Assembly (NCBI RefSeq): GCF_963082655.1
Contig: NC_081556.1
Coordinates: 2,294,001 to 2,358,000, forward strand
Length of the DNA: 64,000 nt
From: Stomoxys calcitrans
Lineage: Eukaryota > Arthropoda > Insecta > Diptera > Muscidae
Direction: 5' to 3'
Shown here: one piece after another, positions 1-10,250 of the stretch
How the letters are laid out: the number at the start of each line of letters is the position of its first letter
Position numbering within the stretch: position 1 is the stretch's first letter
The notes under the pieces: generated by a model
What the model was told of the DNA's origin: nothing
Database searches by the model: none
What the model saw: only the letters and a program-made list of their open reading frames with translations
Made by a program: the position numbers and the translations under genes

Positions 1-420
1 ATACAAATTCTTAATCGCATAGGACCCCAATTTAATATTGGGATGCAAATTATATTGATTTTTGGGGTGCGTTTGCAAACTTTCGGGTGCATTTGTTTTT
101 GGATAATTTTTCATAATGACAAAACACCCCAATTTTTTGGGTCCTTTTTCATTTGAAATTTGGGGCGCAATTGCTTCGGGCGTAATTTTTTTTTGGACCC
201 ACTGTCAATAGGCGCTACTCACCTTAAGGGCTTAAAAGAAAGTTAGATGGTACTAGAACACGAAATTGATATCCTTTTTTGGGGCGAAATGTCTGAGGTG
301 CCGTTTCACGCGCCATAACACTCCATACATGATTTTTTTATCGACCATGTCAATATAGGGCTCAAAAAAGTTAATCGAGGGTGAAAGAAGGCGCAGCGTA
401 GCGTGCCTGATTCAGCCTGT
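1..420. repeat. R5 repeat copy (G-rich 'ttggggtgc' family)
   Basis: About the first 230 bases align by eye, in the same order, with 50.12-50.28 kb. Both have a 'cccaatttaatattggg' block, then 'tttttggggtgcg', 'gggtgcatttg', 'ttggggcgcaattg' and a 'ccactgtcaat/ccactttcatgg' block. The remainder to about 420 is less clearly related. No coding potential is seen. The class is unknown and the left end may lie outside the window. Confidence 0.6.
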
Positions 421-879
421 TTTCTATGGAAATAAAATTAAAAAAAAAGTTTGTATATATAAAAACTTTAACAATTATTAAATGAAAGTTGAATTTTAAT
501 GTATTTGAAATTAAAACATTTCTATTAAAAAGTTCATTATACAGTACAATTGAAATTTTTAGTTGTATTTAAAGATATTCTCATAATGTCGGCCTAAATT
601 ACAAAACATGCCTATGTAGATAGAAACAGAGCATTTGGGCAAGGTAATTTTGTTTTCATTTGTTGTTGTTGTTGTAAACTAAATACAGTGTATTGTACAG
701 TCATTTGTTTACAGATTAGAATTGTTGTTTGGCTGTATTTTTTAACATTTTGCCATTTAATATTGCACGCACACCATATTATAATACGCCAAAGGATAAT
801 TGGCTATTTGTATGAGTTTTAACATCAGTTAATTAATTTTAATTACATTAATTTTAATTAAATTTTTTGTTTTTTGTTT
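421..879. other. AT-rich non-coding sequence
   Basis: The sequence is very AT-rich, with short poly-A, poly-T and 'ttgttgttgttg' runs. I see no recognisable repeat family and no coding signal. Confidence 0.5.
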
Positions 880-1102
880 TTACATTTGCCCACGGCCAAT
901 TGCGTAGCCAATAATAAAAGCTGCAAAAGCCAGAGTGGTGGTCATGTTGCTCGTCAGAGATGCTCTCCTATTATCTGAGAGATCCTTTGGCCACAATGAA
1001 TTATCCTTTTTGTTGTAACTGTTGTTGTGAGGATAATAATATGAAAAAAAAATATTTTCTTTTAAAATCACCACACCATACAGAGGCTCCACCACTGACT
1101 GA
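880..1102 (-). CDS. Candidate 3'-terminal exon with hydrophobic C-terminus (unrecognised)
   Basis: On the minus strand a frame of about 74 codons runs to a TAA at 880-882. It is preceded by a pyrimidine-containing 'catccctttcag' that would serve as a splice acceptor (AG at 1103-1104), leaving one base to complete a split codon. The middle is polar, rich in Asn, Tyr and Ser. The last 20 or so residues (MTTTLAFAAFIIGYAIGRGQ) form a hydrophobic, glycine-containing segment followed by a basic residue, which resembles a short tail anchor or single-pass membrane segment. The frame has no ATG upstream of the internal MTTT, so it would have to be a spliced exon or a small ORF starting at that ATG (about 21 codons). 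I do not recognise the protein. A chance ORF in AT-rich DNA is a real alternative. Confidence 0.25.
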
Positions 1103-1177
1103 CTGAAAGGGATGCATGGACATTAATACGCAAATACAAAAATGGGCATGTGTTGGTAGTATGCGAGTATACAATCA

Positions 1178-1232
1178 TTCACTCACACACTCACTCACTT
1201 ACTCACTCATCCACTTACTGTGTTACTCATTG
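1178..1232. repeat. TCAC-rich simple repeat
   Basis: Imperfect repeats of 'actcactc' type run for about 55 bases. Confidence 0.7.
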
Positions 1233-1860
1233 GTACATAGATTGGCTTTCATATTACCTCAAGCATAAAATAATAACTTTTAATTGGTTTCTTTTTTTTT
1301 TGTTTAATCTTGACGAACGAAATGAAAACAGAGAAAACACATAGGGAGGGGGAGGGAAATGCAAGGCTTTAGCTCAAAATCGACGCATTTTTAATTAAAT
1401 TTTAAGAGTAACATTAAATATCCAGTGTGAGGGGGAAAAGGAGGTAGTAAGGGTAGATTAGCTTGAATTTGCTATTATGAAAACATTATTTTGTTATTAA
1501 ATTTTATGTGGCCATTTTAGGGCTTAACCAAAACATAATGACGGTCACAGTGAAATTTTGGTATTTTTTTTTCTCCTCTTGCTACTGCTGGGCCAGTTGG
1601 TTTGTGAAATGTTACATTTTCTTAAAATTAATTTTTAAGCAAAATCCTTGTGCTGTTTTTTATTTTTGCTTTATTGCACATTGCTTTGTTGTGGAGTGGA
1701 GAGTGGAGAGCGGGGGGCTGTGGGGTTAAATTCATTTAAATTTTAATTAAAGTGTAAACTGCTGTGTTAAGATTACATGGCACAAACAGTCGACGCCATG
1801 TGCTTTGTATGGCGAACTGTGAGAGGCTGCAAACCCTTGCCTGGGACTCTCTCTCACAAA

Positions 1861-1877
1861 CACACACACACACACAC
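1861..1877. repeat. (CA)n microsatellite
   Basis: An uninterrupted CA dinucleotide run of about 8.5 units. Confidence 0.9.
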
Positions 1878-2171
1878 GCTGGTTGGCACACATGACTATG
1901 ATGTTTGTCATTCCACTGACATGCCAAAGAAAAAATCCAATTTATATTCACATATCCTTAGCCTACATAAAACAATGTTAACCTCCAAAAAGAGGAGGGC
2001 ACCACTCACTTTCTTTCGCGAGAAGCTAGGTAGGTGGATGGAGGGAGGGAAGAGGCTGCCAGAAAATGGGTGTTGTAATGCCATTAACATGGTTAAGTGA
2101 AACTTTTCATACTGCCATACCCATTGGCAGCGTTCGAGCGCGAGAGACAATTGACAAAGCGCACAAAGGAG

Positions 2172-2202
2172 GTGTGTGTGAGAGAGAGAGAGAGAGAAAG
2201 AG
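2172..2202. repeat. Compound (GT)n(GA)n microsatellite
   Basis: A short GT run passes directly into a GA run ending in 'gagaaagag'. Confidence 0.9.
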
Positions 2203-3434
2203 TGTTAAGGAGCCTGTGGTTGCCTCTGTGAGAGGTTTCAAATACATTAAGAGTCCTTGTAATGCCATACATGGCAATGATAAAAATCTCATTTGCATAT
2301 CTTAGAAGCAAATGTTAAAAACTATTCCCTTTCGTTGGTTTAGTCGTGGTGGTGATGCTGTTGGTGGTGATGGCATTGGTGTTGTTTGTTGCCACTGTCT
2401 GTGATAAAATTTAGTTTTGAGGTCTTAACTCTTTTAGTCAAGAGTCCCCAAGTGTTGTGTGTGTAGCATTCACTACTGCCATTCAAGTCTAGGCCCTGTT
2501 GAATGTCATGGTGCCAACCAACCTTAGTGCCAACAACAACAATAACATAATAATGTGACATTATGTGTTTATAAAAATTGTTGCTTTGGTTCAAACTTAA
2601 ATTAAAAAATAGAAAAATTTACATAAACATAAAATATTGTCTCAGTTCTAAGCACCCTTCGCATATTGTGGTTAAAAGTTTAACGAGAGCATTTAACAAA
2701 AGATTCCTTCAGTTGCCTCGCCATTTGTCTCGCCTTCCCTCCTTTCTTGTTTCCTTCCTGCATTCCGTTGTTTCGAAGATAATTCATTTTTATTACAAAA
2801 AATATTTCCTATGGCATTTCTTTGGCAAGAAATTGTGGTTTTTAAAGAGCTTTCTCTGAATATTTATTTGTATGGAAAGTCCTTGTTGCTTTCGTTAGGT
2901 TTGATTATCCCAGCAAAATTTTACTTTGTGGTTGAAAAGAATTTTACTTTTCATTTTGCTTAATTAAAATTGGAATTTTTCAAAACAAAAATGCTCTCTT
3001 AATTGCAAAATATGGCTTCTAGATAATATTTTGTCATTATTTTGTTTGCTGTTCAAGCTGTTGCCTGCTTTGCTCATTTCAAAGAAAAAAAGGGGAAATG
3101 AACATACAAATGAACAAAAAATAAAAGTTTCTTTAAATGATCATCCAAAACCACAAGGATTTATTCCACAATATTTATTTTTAAAATAAACTTTATGAAG
3201 AGGTACATTGAAATAACTCGGAAACTTGAATTGAGGTCAACATTTAATTCAAGGCAAACATATTTGAAGCTAACATAACAAAAATAAAAGGTCAAATATC
3301 CTTAATAAAATATCTTTTGTGTGTGGCAAGATTTCCAGATAGATATTTTCTTAAATGGTTTAAAAATCTAAGAATTCGTTGTAGGTCATAGGAGGCCTAC
3401 AACACGGATTTTTGTCAGTGTGCTGAACTATAGA

Positions 3435-3789
3435 TTTGTATACCCACCATCAAAGGATGGGGGTAAACTAATCTAGTCATTCCGTTTGGAACACCTCGAA
3501 ATATTGATCTAAGACCCCATAAAGTAAATATATTCTTGATCGTCTGATTCGAACTAGCCATGTCCGTCCGTTCGTCTGTCGAAATCACGATAGCGGTCGA
3601 ACACGTACAGCTAGCCGCTTGAAATTTTGCATAGATGCTTTATATTGATGTAGGTCGTTGGGAAGTGCAAATGGGCTATATCGGTTCAGATTTAGATATA
3701 GCTCCCATAACCCAAAACCGATCGTCCGATTAGAGCACATGGAAGCCACCAATTTGGCTAACAAGTAACTTAGCACGCTGTTACTTGTT
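3435..3789. mobile_element. R1 repeat, short copy with both ends
   Basis: It starts with the R1 end-B signature ('tatacccaccatcaaagg ... catt-ccgttt ... cctcgaaatattgatctaag'). It continues through the conserved 'gccatgtccgtccg' and 'gaaatcacgatagcggtcg' blocks and one 'atatagctcccata' core. It ends in 'ctaacaagtaacttagcacgctgttacttgtt', the usual R1 end A without its GC-rich palindrome. The 355-bp copy appears internally deleted compared with 0.6-1.2 kb copies elsewhere in the window. There is no ORF, so it is non-autonomous, and its class is unresolved. Confidence 0.75.
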
Positions 3790-4364
3790 AATGTACGTCT
3801 GTTTTAGACTCTACACCTTATAGGCCTAATAAGCCTCTGCCTCTGGGTTTGGAGGTATCTTGAGGCTTTCCTTTTTTGTTGTACTTCCATTTATGTATTT
3901 TGGACGGTACCGAGCGATATAAAGGAGAACTTTTTATGCAATGATGGAACGCATATCCTAAATGTTTTTCCTTTTGATCCCATAATTACTACAATTTTCA
4001 AACGATTTTCCCGATATTTAATATCGAACGATTTATTAGCCACCTGAAAGCCACTGCTTAATTACATCAAAAATTAAAAAAAAAATCCGTTAAAATTGAA
4101 TTTTATAATGTTCGCATATGAAGCATTCTCTTAAAAAAAGCCACTTTAATAAAAAAATGTGCTCATATTTTTTGGCAACTAAATATGTTTTCATACATGT
4201 AAAAGCTAAAAGAAAGAGTATGAATTTAGGTCTGCGTGATTCTTACTTCGTCACCTTTTTAGCCTACAAAGGAAATTTTAAGACAGCCATGTTTGTTAGA
4301 GATACAAATTAATTAACCTGGTCACCCCAACTCTCTCAATGTTCGTCCCATTGTAATAACATGG
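3790..4364. other. AT-rich non-coding sequence
   Basis: I see no repeat family and no coding signal here. Confidence 0.4.
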
Positions 4365-4470
4365 TCATTAGTCTACCGATTCTCACGATATTTTGCACGA
4401 CAGATTTTCTTATGACTCCACATATAACTGGTGAATTTCATAGAAATCGGTTCAGGGAGTTAAAGAAGAC
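4365..4470 (-). repeat. R2 fragment
   Basis: Read on the minus strand it matches the R2 monomer: 'ctgaaccgatttctatgaaattcacc', then 'gtcataagaaaatc', then 'gagaatcggt'. It is bordered on the right by purine-rich GACA DNA, as R2-like copies are elsewhere in this window. Confidence 0.55.
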
Positions 4471-5398
4471 AAACGGAGCGACAGACAGAAAGAAAGGCAA
4501 TAAAAGGAAAGACAGTAAAACAGAAAGACTTGACAGAATAACGGAGAGAGAAGCAGAGGTAGATGAAAGGATATAATTAAAGACAGAATAAAAACGACAG
4601 GTAAAATAATCGAAAGAAGGCAAATTGCTAAAGCAATCCAAATTTGCTCGTGATATTAAGGATTTGATGCAAACTTCTCGCAAATCAATGAGTGCTGTCC
4701 GATTCAAGTTTAAGCTTCTTCAGTCGAAAGAAAGACAGATTAAAATCGACCAGACGAACGCACATAGAGAAAGGAAGTAAGGGATGGAAGCAAAGGGAGC
4801 GGGGAGAACCGAAAAAGGACTGAAAATGGGACCAAGCTAAAAAGATATTAAAAATAGCTAGAAGGACGTGCAAAAGGCGCAATGGAAGCGCGGACCGTAG
4901 GGCATATAAAGGATTGAAAGCATAACACCCAGATTAGAGTTGTGCATGAGTCAAGAGCTAAATTTAATCAAGTGATCGTGCGTGACCCTTTTTGAATAAA
5001 AATTCGTCGTGCGTGAAATTGTGCCCACGGCAATAATCACAACTCACGAAAAAGATCACGGGAAAATCAAGACTTATGATTGAAAAAATATTTTACGGTG
5101 AAGCGAATAATAATTTTTTTATGCCAATCAAATGGTCAGGTAGATGGACAGACAAGAGGGCATTCAGCTAGACAGGTAGAAGTATCAACACCAGCACAGA
5201 GTGGAGGACCAAAAAATTATCGAAACAAGGATCAAAAGATATACTGAAAGATGGATGGATGTGGTAGGGAGATATGGTAGAAATGCACCAGGAAAGGAAG
5301 AAAAGAAGTAAAGGGCATATAGAACGACTGACTGCAAGATAGACAGGAGGACCAAAGAGGGATCGAAAAAAGAGAGATGGTCCAAACGAAGGACAGAC
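4471..5398. repeat. Purine-rich, decayed GACA-type simple-sequence DNA
   Basis: Most of this stretch is built from degenerate 'gacagaaagaaagg', 'agacagataga' and 'gacaggaggacc' words, interrupted near 4.67-4.72 kb (SINE-A fragment) and 4.9-5.1 kb. The complementary strand gives Ser/Leu/Phe-rich open frames caused by composition. It resembles an old, mutated version of the GACA arrays at 10.8 and 46 kb. Confidence 0.5.
4670..4717 (-). mobile_element. SINE-A fragment
   Basis: The blocks 'caaacttctcgcaaatcaat', 'gagtgctgtccgattcaag' and 'tttaagctt' match the 3' third of SINE-A (compare about 60.86-60.91 kb). Confidence 0.7.
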
Positions 5399-5883
5399 TA
5401 AAACACAGGAATATGAACTCGTAGAGGGAGAATGGAGCGCCTGCAGGGGAGACAAACGAATGAGGGTCTGGCAGCATATAGAAAGACATATTGGGTTGCC
5501 CAAAAAGTAATTGCGGATTTTTCATATAGTCGGCGTTGACAAATTTTTTCACAGCTTGTGACTCTATAATTGCATTCTTTCTTCTGTTAGTTATAAGCTG
5601 TTACTTTTAGCTTGCTTTAGAAAAAAAGTGTAAAAAAGTATATTTGATTAAAGTTCATTCTAAGTTTTATTAAAAATGCATTTACTTTCTTTTAAAAAAT
5701 CCGCAATTACTTTTTGGGCAACCCAATACATTTAGCCCTTCTGCCTATGGTACCTTTGTTCACCTTACTTCTAACCACAGTACTTCTGACTAAAAAAAAC
5801 GGACATACGATTTCGTAGAGAGAGAATGAAGCGCCTACAGGGGAGACAGACTAATGAGGGTCTGGCAACATTTAGAAAGACAG
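5399..5883. repeat. Direct duplication of about 90 bp or more, first copy interrupted by a MITE
   Basis: The segment 5399-5488 is repeated at about 5795-5883 ('cgtagagggagaatggagcg', 'cctgcaggggagacaaacga', 'atgagggtctggcagcat', each with a few changes). Sequence just after the MITE (about 5736-5770) likewise matches sequence after the second copy ('ggtacctttgttcacc'). A segment was therefore duplicated in tandem and the mariner MITE landed in the first copy only, or was lost from the second. Confidence 0.75.
5491..5726. mobile_element. Mariner-type MITE with perfect TIRs and TA target duplication
   Basis: This is a 236-bp element. Both ends begin TTGGGTTGCCCAAAAAGTAA and the inverted repeat is perfect for about 32 bp. 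It is flanked by TA at 5489-5490 and 5727-5728, the target site of Tc1/mariner transposons. The terminal sequence is the one I associate with irritans-type mariner elements of insects. No transposase remains inside, so it is a non-autonomous deletion derivative mobilised in trans. The intact TIRs suggest a fairly recent insertion. Confidence 0.9.
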
Positions 5884-6270
5884 ACAGAACCTTCTGTCTA
5901 CGGTACCTTTGTTCACCGTACTTCTGTCCACAGTACTTCTATCCACAGTACTTCTGTCCATAGAACTTCTGTCCACAGAACTTCTGTCCACGGTACTTCT
6001 GTCCACAGTACCTCTATCCACAGTATTTCTATCCATAGTACTTCTGTCCACAGTACTTCTCTTCACAGTACTTCTGTCCACAGTAATTCTGTCCACAGTA
6101 TTTTCCGTCCACAGTACTTATGTCCACAGTACTTCTGTCCACAATGCTTCTGTCCTTAGTACTTCTGTCCTCCGTACTTCTGTCCATTGTATTTCTATCC
6201 ATAGTACTTCTGTCCACAGTACTTCTTTCCACTATACCTTTGTCCACTCTAATTCTGTCCACTGTTTTTT
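5884..6270. repeat. 15-bp minisatellite (unit ACTTCTGTCCACAGT)
   Basis: Roughly two dozen tandem 15-bp units occur with point differences, degenerating at the right edge. The unit is a multiple of three and rarely contains stops, so frames on both strands stay open with 5-residue periodic translations (STSVH on plus, VDRST on minus). This is a composition effect, not evidence of a gene. A partial set of units also follows the first duplication copy (about 5747-5790). Confidence 0.9.
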
Positions 6271-6617
6271 TTGTCAACCATCTGTTGTTTACCGTCTTTT
6301 TGAGTGCCTTCGTGCTGTTCACCGTCAGGCACTCAGTGTTTATGCAAGAGCCGTTGCCGACCGTTCTTTCACTGCAACTCTCCGTTCGATACCGCTGATT
6401 GTATGCGACTGCATTTGTAGCTACTCCGTATGGAGCAATCCCCTATCCGCAACCTGTGGGCGCGCCCGGTAGCTCGCAGCTAAGCTTCTTGTGACAACGA
6501 TGAACATCACACAGATCGGAGCTCAAAGTTCCAGCCTATGTGGTGCTCATAGTTATCCCGTGCCGAGACTAATATTTATTGGTTTTTGTTCTTCTATTCG
6601 ACCTTCTGCATCACCAC
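6271..6617. other. Non-coding sequence, no feature recognised
   Basis: Somewhat more GC-rich than its surroundings. I see no repeat family or coding signal apart from the tail of the minisatellite frame. Confidence 0.35.
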
Positions 6618-6930
6618 TGGAGGGCACCATAGCTCTGATGTTAGCATGTCCGCCTATGACGCTGAACGCCTGGGTTTGATTCGTGGCAAGAACATCATAA
6701 GAAAAATCGGTGGTGGTTTTCCCCTCCTAATGCTGGCAACATTTGTACTATGCCATGTAAAAACTTCTCCCCAAGGAGGTGTTGCATTGCGGCACGCTGT
6801 TCGGACTCGTCTATAAAAAGGAGGTCCCTTCTCATTGAGCTTAAACTTGAATCGTACAGCACTCATTGATATGTGAGAAGTTTGCTCCTGTTCCTTAGCG
6901 GAATGTCCATGGTGAAATTTGCATTTTTGC
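6618..6930 (+). mobile_element. SINE-A, near full length
   Basis: A tRNA-derived head includes a degenerate A-box region ('agctctgatgttagcatg') and B-box region ('gggtttgattcgtgg'). The SINE-A body follows ('cggtggttttcccctcctaa', 'tgctggcaacatttg', 'aaaacttctccccaaggagg', 'cattgcggcacgctgttcgg') and the 3' part ('cattgagcttaaacttgaat', 'tccttagcggaatgtcc'). It is colinear with the copy at 60.8-61.1 kb. The B-box has a T where GGTTCGA is expected, so it is probably no longer transcribed by RNA polymerase III. Confidence 0.85.
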
Positions 6931-8189
6931 TTCATGACTCTACTTAACTTGGTTTTTAAATGTCTCGAAAAAAATGAGAGTGTTGGATTCAAATTATCAA
7001 AATGTAGAGGAATCGTTTTTGTTCCTCATTTATATATCCAATTTTAAATTTGACTATACATTTTCTTTTTTTTGAATTTAAACCTGCATTTGAAACCATT
7101 TTTCCTTACCTTAATGTTTATCTTTTCCTTTTAACGATTCACGATAGCGAAAAACAGGAATCTCATTCCACATATCCTTCAGCTCGATTTGCTATGAAGC
7201 TTCAAGTATCCTCTTCAAATGTTAAACCATACGAAAATATTTCGTCTGCCGTTAAAAGTGTACATTTTTAAGCGACAAACGCAAGCACAGAGGGAAATAT
7301 AAATGGAGACATTTTTTTTGTTGCTGCTGCTGTTGTTGTTGCTGTAAATAAAAGTCTGGCTGTAATACTGATGTATGTAAATGGCGTTTATTGTAATCTT
7401 CAGCACGACATACGAAAAAGGACATTGTCAACGTAAACAGAGGCGTACTTTGCGATAAACTACGAAAAGAGAGTAGGGATAACATGTGTCTATGCGCTTT
7501 ATCCATGTGTGCGTTTGGGGCTTGGGGATTTTGGCCGCACCTGGCCTTATAATCTGAACGACAATGTCGTTGGTCGTTGTTCGTCATTGGTAGCTCTTGC
7601 CGCTCAAAGTCATTGAAAAACAAAAGCCTTTTAAAAATGATTTATTGTGTAGCAAAAAGCAAAATGAATAGTCTGTTTGTGTTTGTTTTAACTTCCTACC
7701 TCTGCCCTCCCTCCTTGCCGCCATCATTTCGGTGGCTATCACATTCGCTGTCCCATTTGCCCCAAATGAAATCCCTCGTATTATAACAACTTCCGCTTCG
7801 ATGAAAGACACAAACATCACATTAATGCTGTAGCCGCCATATGCCAACTGTGTCTGCCTCCAAACAAATGCAAAAAGCTATGCGCTTGAATTTTTGTTTG
7901 ATTTGCATCGACCAGCGAATGCATTTATAAAAGAACATTAAACTGAAAACATTTTGGCAGTGAGGGAATTTAAGGTACTTTTAAGCGATCAAGGATTATG
8001 TTGATATTTAAGTGTTGAATTTATTTATTATTCGAAAAAGGGGGAGAAAAGTAAATAAAAGAAAGATAAATGTAAATAAATCCAAAATTTTAAATTGCAT
8101 TTAAAAATTCAATATTAGTTCTTTATTGGCAAAAAAAATATATTAATTATAAAAATATAAAAAAAAATTTAAAAAAAAATAATAAACTA
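6931..8189. other. Unique AT-rich non-coding sequence
   Basis: It contains a short TTG/CTG repeat (about 7317-7345) and AT-rich tracts near 8.0-8.2 kb. No coding signal is recognised. Confidence 0.45.
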
Positions 8190-8610
8190 CCAGTTTTATC
8201 CGATTTAATTGAATTTGGTGATGATTCCTTTTATTATTTCCAAGATCTCACCGAGTATGGTCCAAATCGGTCTATAACACCTATAAACCTATGTCCCGAT
8301 ATGATTTATTGATCTTCTGACTGCTATCATTCTTATCCGATTTGTCTAAAAATTTGCATGTTGCATGATTTCCAATAACCATGCCAAAAATCATACGCAT
8401 TGCTATACAATCTGATATAACTGTTATGAAAAACGTTCCCCTATTTCCCTTCTTGAACATTTAGCGGACGCAATTCTTATCCGATTTAGCTAAAGTTCTG
8501 CACATAATATTCTCTTATGACTTGCGACTCTCGTGCCAAGTATAATTCAAATCGTTCCATAAGTACAGCTGTCATATAAATCGATCTCTGATTATTATTA
8601 TAAAAATACT
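8190..8610. repeat. R1 copy, degenerate
   Basis: Recognisable R1 words recur ('tccgatttagct', 'atggtccaaatcggtctata', 'cttatgactt', 'gtgccaagtat', 'gctgtcatataaatcgatct'), but terminal sequences are missing and divergence is high. Confidence 0.6.
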
Positions 8611-8879
8611 ACAAAGTGCGTATAACTAAATATTGTAAGCAGACTTCTGTCTTGACTTTCAATTAAACCCTTTTCGCTTCCGGCTATGGAAAGAAATCGT
8701 CCACAGAACTATGCAAATGCCTTCCCTGGAGCAGGGTGCATAAGAATTGTATTGTAGATGCCCAATTTAACTTTCTGTCGATTATTCAATAGGAACATTG
8801 TGACGTATGCTTGTTGTCATCTTCGTTTAATATACTACATACGCCACCGCGTTCATAGGTCCTTCACAAGCTAAAGGTG
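8611..8879. other. Non-coding sequence, no feature recognised
   Basis: There is no repeat family or coding signal that I can support. Confidence 0.3.
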
Positions 8880-8988
8880 ATGGGAAATTAACGATAGTGT
8901 CGATACTATTGCTGAAAATGTTTTCTGATGCTCTCGCCAGGATTCGAAGCCAGGCCATATTAACCTCTGCGCTGTGCTGCCCTCCGAG
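8880..8988 (-). mobile_element. SINE-A, 3'-truncated
   Basis: Read on the minus strand it shows the SINE-A head with 'gcgcagaggttaatatgg' and a 'cttcgaatcctggcgagagc' B-box block, followed by 'catcag' and a diverged body. It ends 12 bases before the TA target site of the neighbouring mariner element. Confidence 0.7.
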
Positions 8989-9000
8989 ACACATGAAGTA

Positions 9001-9789
9001 CGAGGGTTGCTATATAAGTTTCTGGCCTAGGCTAGTTTTGTCAGTTGCAATCTGACGTTTCCATTGGAAATTTTGACATTTCTAGAATAATAGGATTCGG
9101 AACATTTTGAAGACCATCATTTGCATTGTTTACAGTGACTTGAAAATATTAATTTGACAAAAAATGGAATTAACGATTTTTTTTGGATTTCACCCCAAGT
9201 ATATAATTCATGTTCGGAATTTTTCCGCGCAAATTTTTTACTGCAATAGTTCTCCGAACTACCTTCCCGAAAATGTACAATACATGTATAAAAGGTGTTA
9301 GGTTCTTCTCCTAATATTATTTACAAATTTCTAACCTCAAGTGAAAAATTTCTCCAAAGGAGTCAAAAAATCTTGCAGGCTGATCTCATAATTATTGATT
9401 TGCGAAGACATTTGTTGACCGATTTTTAACTTATATCCAGATTCAGATTGCTTACAAAATTTACAAGAATTTTGCTGCATCATGTTTTAAAACCCAATTT
9501 TTCAGTCAAAAGTTATGTGGGTTAGAAATCAGAAATGTTTAAAAAATTGGAGTAGTACATGTTTTGAGTGTTATACACATTTGTTGTGGCCATTTGCATG
9601 GAAAACGGAATAAAAATACGTTATTTTTACATTTATTGATTTCTAACCCGCATAACTTTTGACTGAAAAATCGGATTTCAAAACGTGATACAGAAATTAA
9701 AATAAACCCTAAGCAATACGTAAAGCCGTTTTTTATGATAAAAATTTGCATTTTCATTATAAGGTCGGAAATTTATAAAGCAGCCCTCG
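9001..9789. mobile_element. Mariner-family element, 789 bp, TA-flanked
   Basis: The left end CGAGGGTTGCTATATAAGTT and the right end (reverse complement CGAGGGCTGCTTTATAAATT) form imperfect TIRs of about 28 bp. TA occurs immediately outside both (8999-9000, 9790-9791). The end sequence is of the 'cgagggytg' kind seen in several insect mariners. Near 9163 'atggaattaacga' may be the remnant of a transposase start (M-E-L-T), but the frame is lost and no DD34D region remains. At 789 bp it is shorter than an autonomous mariner of about 1.3 kb. The interior carries a separate inverted repeat (9480-9689). Confidence 0.8.
9480..9689. repeat. Inverted repeat (about 52-bp arms) inside the mariner element
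   Basis: The arm 9480-9531 ('ttcagtcaaaagttatgtgg gttagaaatca') is repeated in reverse complement at 9638-9689 ('tgatttctaacccgcataac ttttgactgaaaaa'), with a spacer of about 106 bp and only a few mismatches. The transcript or single strand could form a long hairpin. Confidence 0.85.
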
Positions 9790-9889
9790 TACAATATAGA
9801 GTTTATATTGACTTGCTTAAATCTTCAACCGACTTTCATCTATAGAAAATATTTGTTCATAAGTTTGACAGTCTTGCTGGATTCGTTTA

Positions 9890-10060
9890 CAGTGAGCTGG
9901 CTTTCGACTTACGGACAGAGAGACAGTCAGAAGGATGGACGGACGGACGGACGGACAAAGAAACAAAACGATGGAGGATCTGACAGACAAAAGGTTAGAT
10001 GGTCAGACAGACAAATGACACACGGATGAACACGGCTATATTGACTTAAAATGACGGCGG
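9890..10060. repeat. GGACGGAC-rich short repeat with R1-like flank
   Basis: A short (GGAC)n run at about 9937-9958 sits among 'gacagacaaa' words. It is followed by 'ggatgaacacggctatattg acttaa', which resembles the R1/R2 'gacggacatggctagattg' block. It is probably a remnant of one of these repeats. Confidence 0.5.
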
Positions 10061-10084
10061 TCTAAGGCTAATATTTGGGTTTGG

Positions 10085-10250
10085 TCGCCTGGTGGCCGAG
10101 TTGGTAGCATGCTCGGATTACCAGTGCGGAGGTTCGATTCCACCAGAGGCCTGGCCTGTCGCTACTGTGGTATTACAATGAACTAAGTCTGTCTAAGTGA
10201 GTCTCTTTAGAAAATAGATTGCCACCCTAATCTAACCTAACCTAGACTAA
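10085..10250 (+). mobile_element. SINE-B, near full length
   Basis: A tRNA-like head has an A box ('tggccgagttggtagcatg') and a B box ('gaggttcgattccacc') at tRNA-like spacing. A short body follows ('ggcctgtcgctactgtgg', 'ctaagtgagtctctttag') and the tail is 'ctaatctaacctaacct'. The putative acceptor arms do not pair cleanly and the body extends about 100 bp past the B box, so this is a SINE rather than a tRNA gene. The ACCTA-type tail is shared with other copies at 28.8, 30.4 and 33.5 kb. Confidence 0.85.

Larger units (their letters stand above)
1103..3434. other. Unique AT-rich non-coding sequence with microsatellites
   Basis: There is no convincing coding region. The stretch holds a TCAC-rich run (about 1178-1232), (CA)n and (GA)n microsatellites listed separately, and a CAT/CAC-rich stretch near 2340-2400. 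Short open frames here have low-complexity or non-protein-like translations. Confidence 0.5.

Noticed and set aside
10090..10160. tRNA gene
   Set aside because: A and B boxes are present, but the arms do not pair as a tRNA and the unit continues into a SINE body shared with other loci.
10240..10250. Telomeric (TTAGG)n repeat
   Set aside because: Only two or three units occur at SINE/LINE tails, and flies are known to have lost this telomere type.
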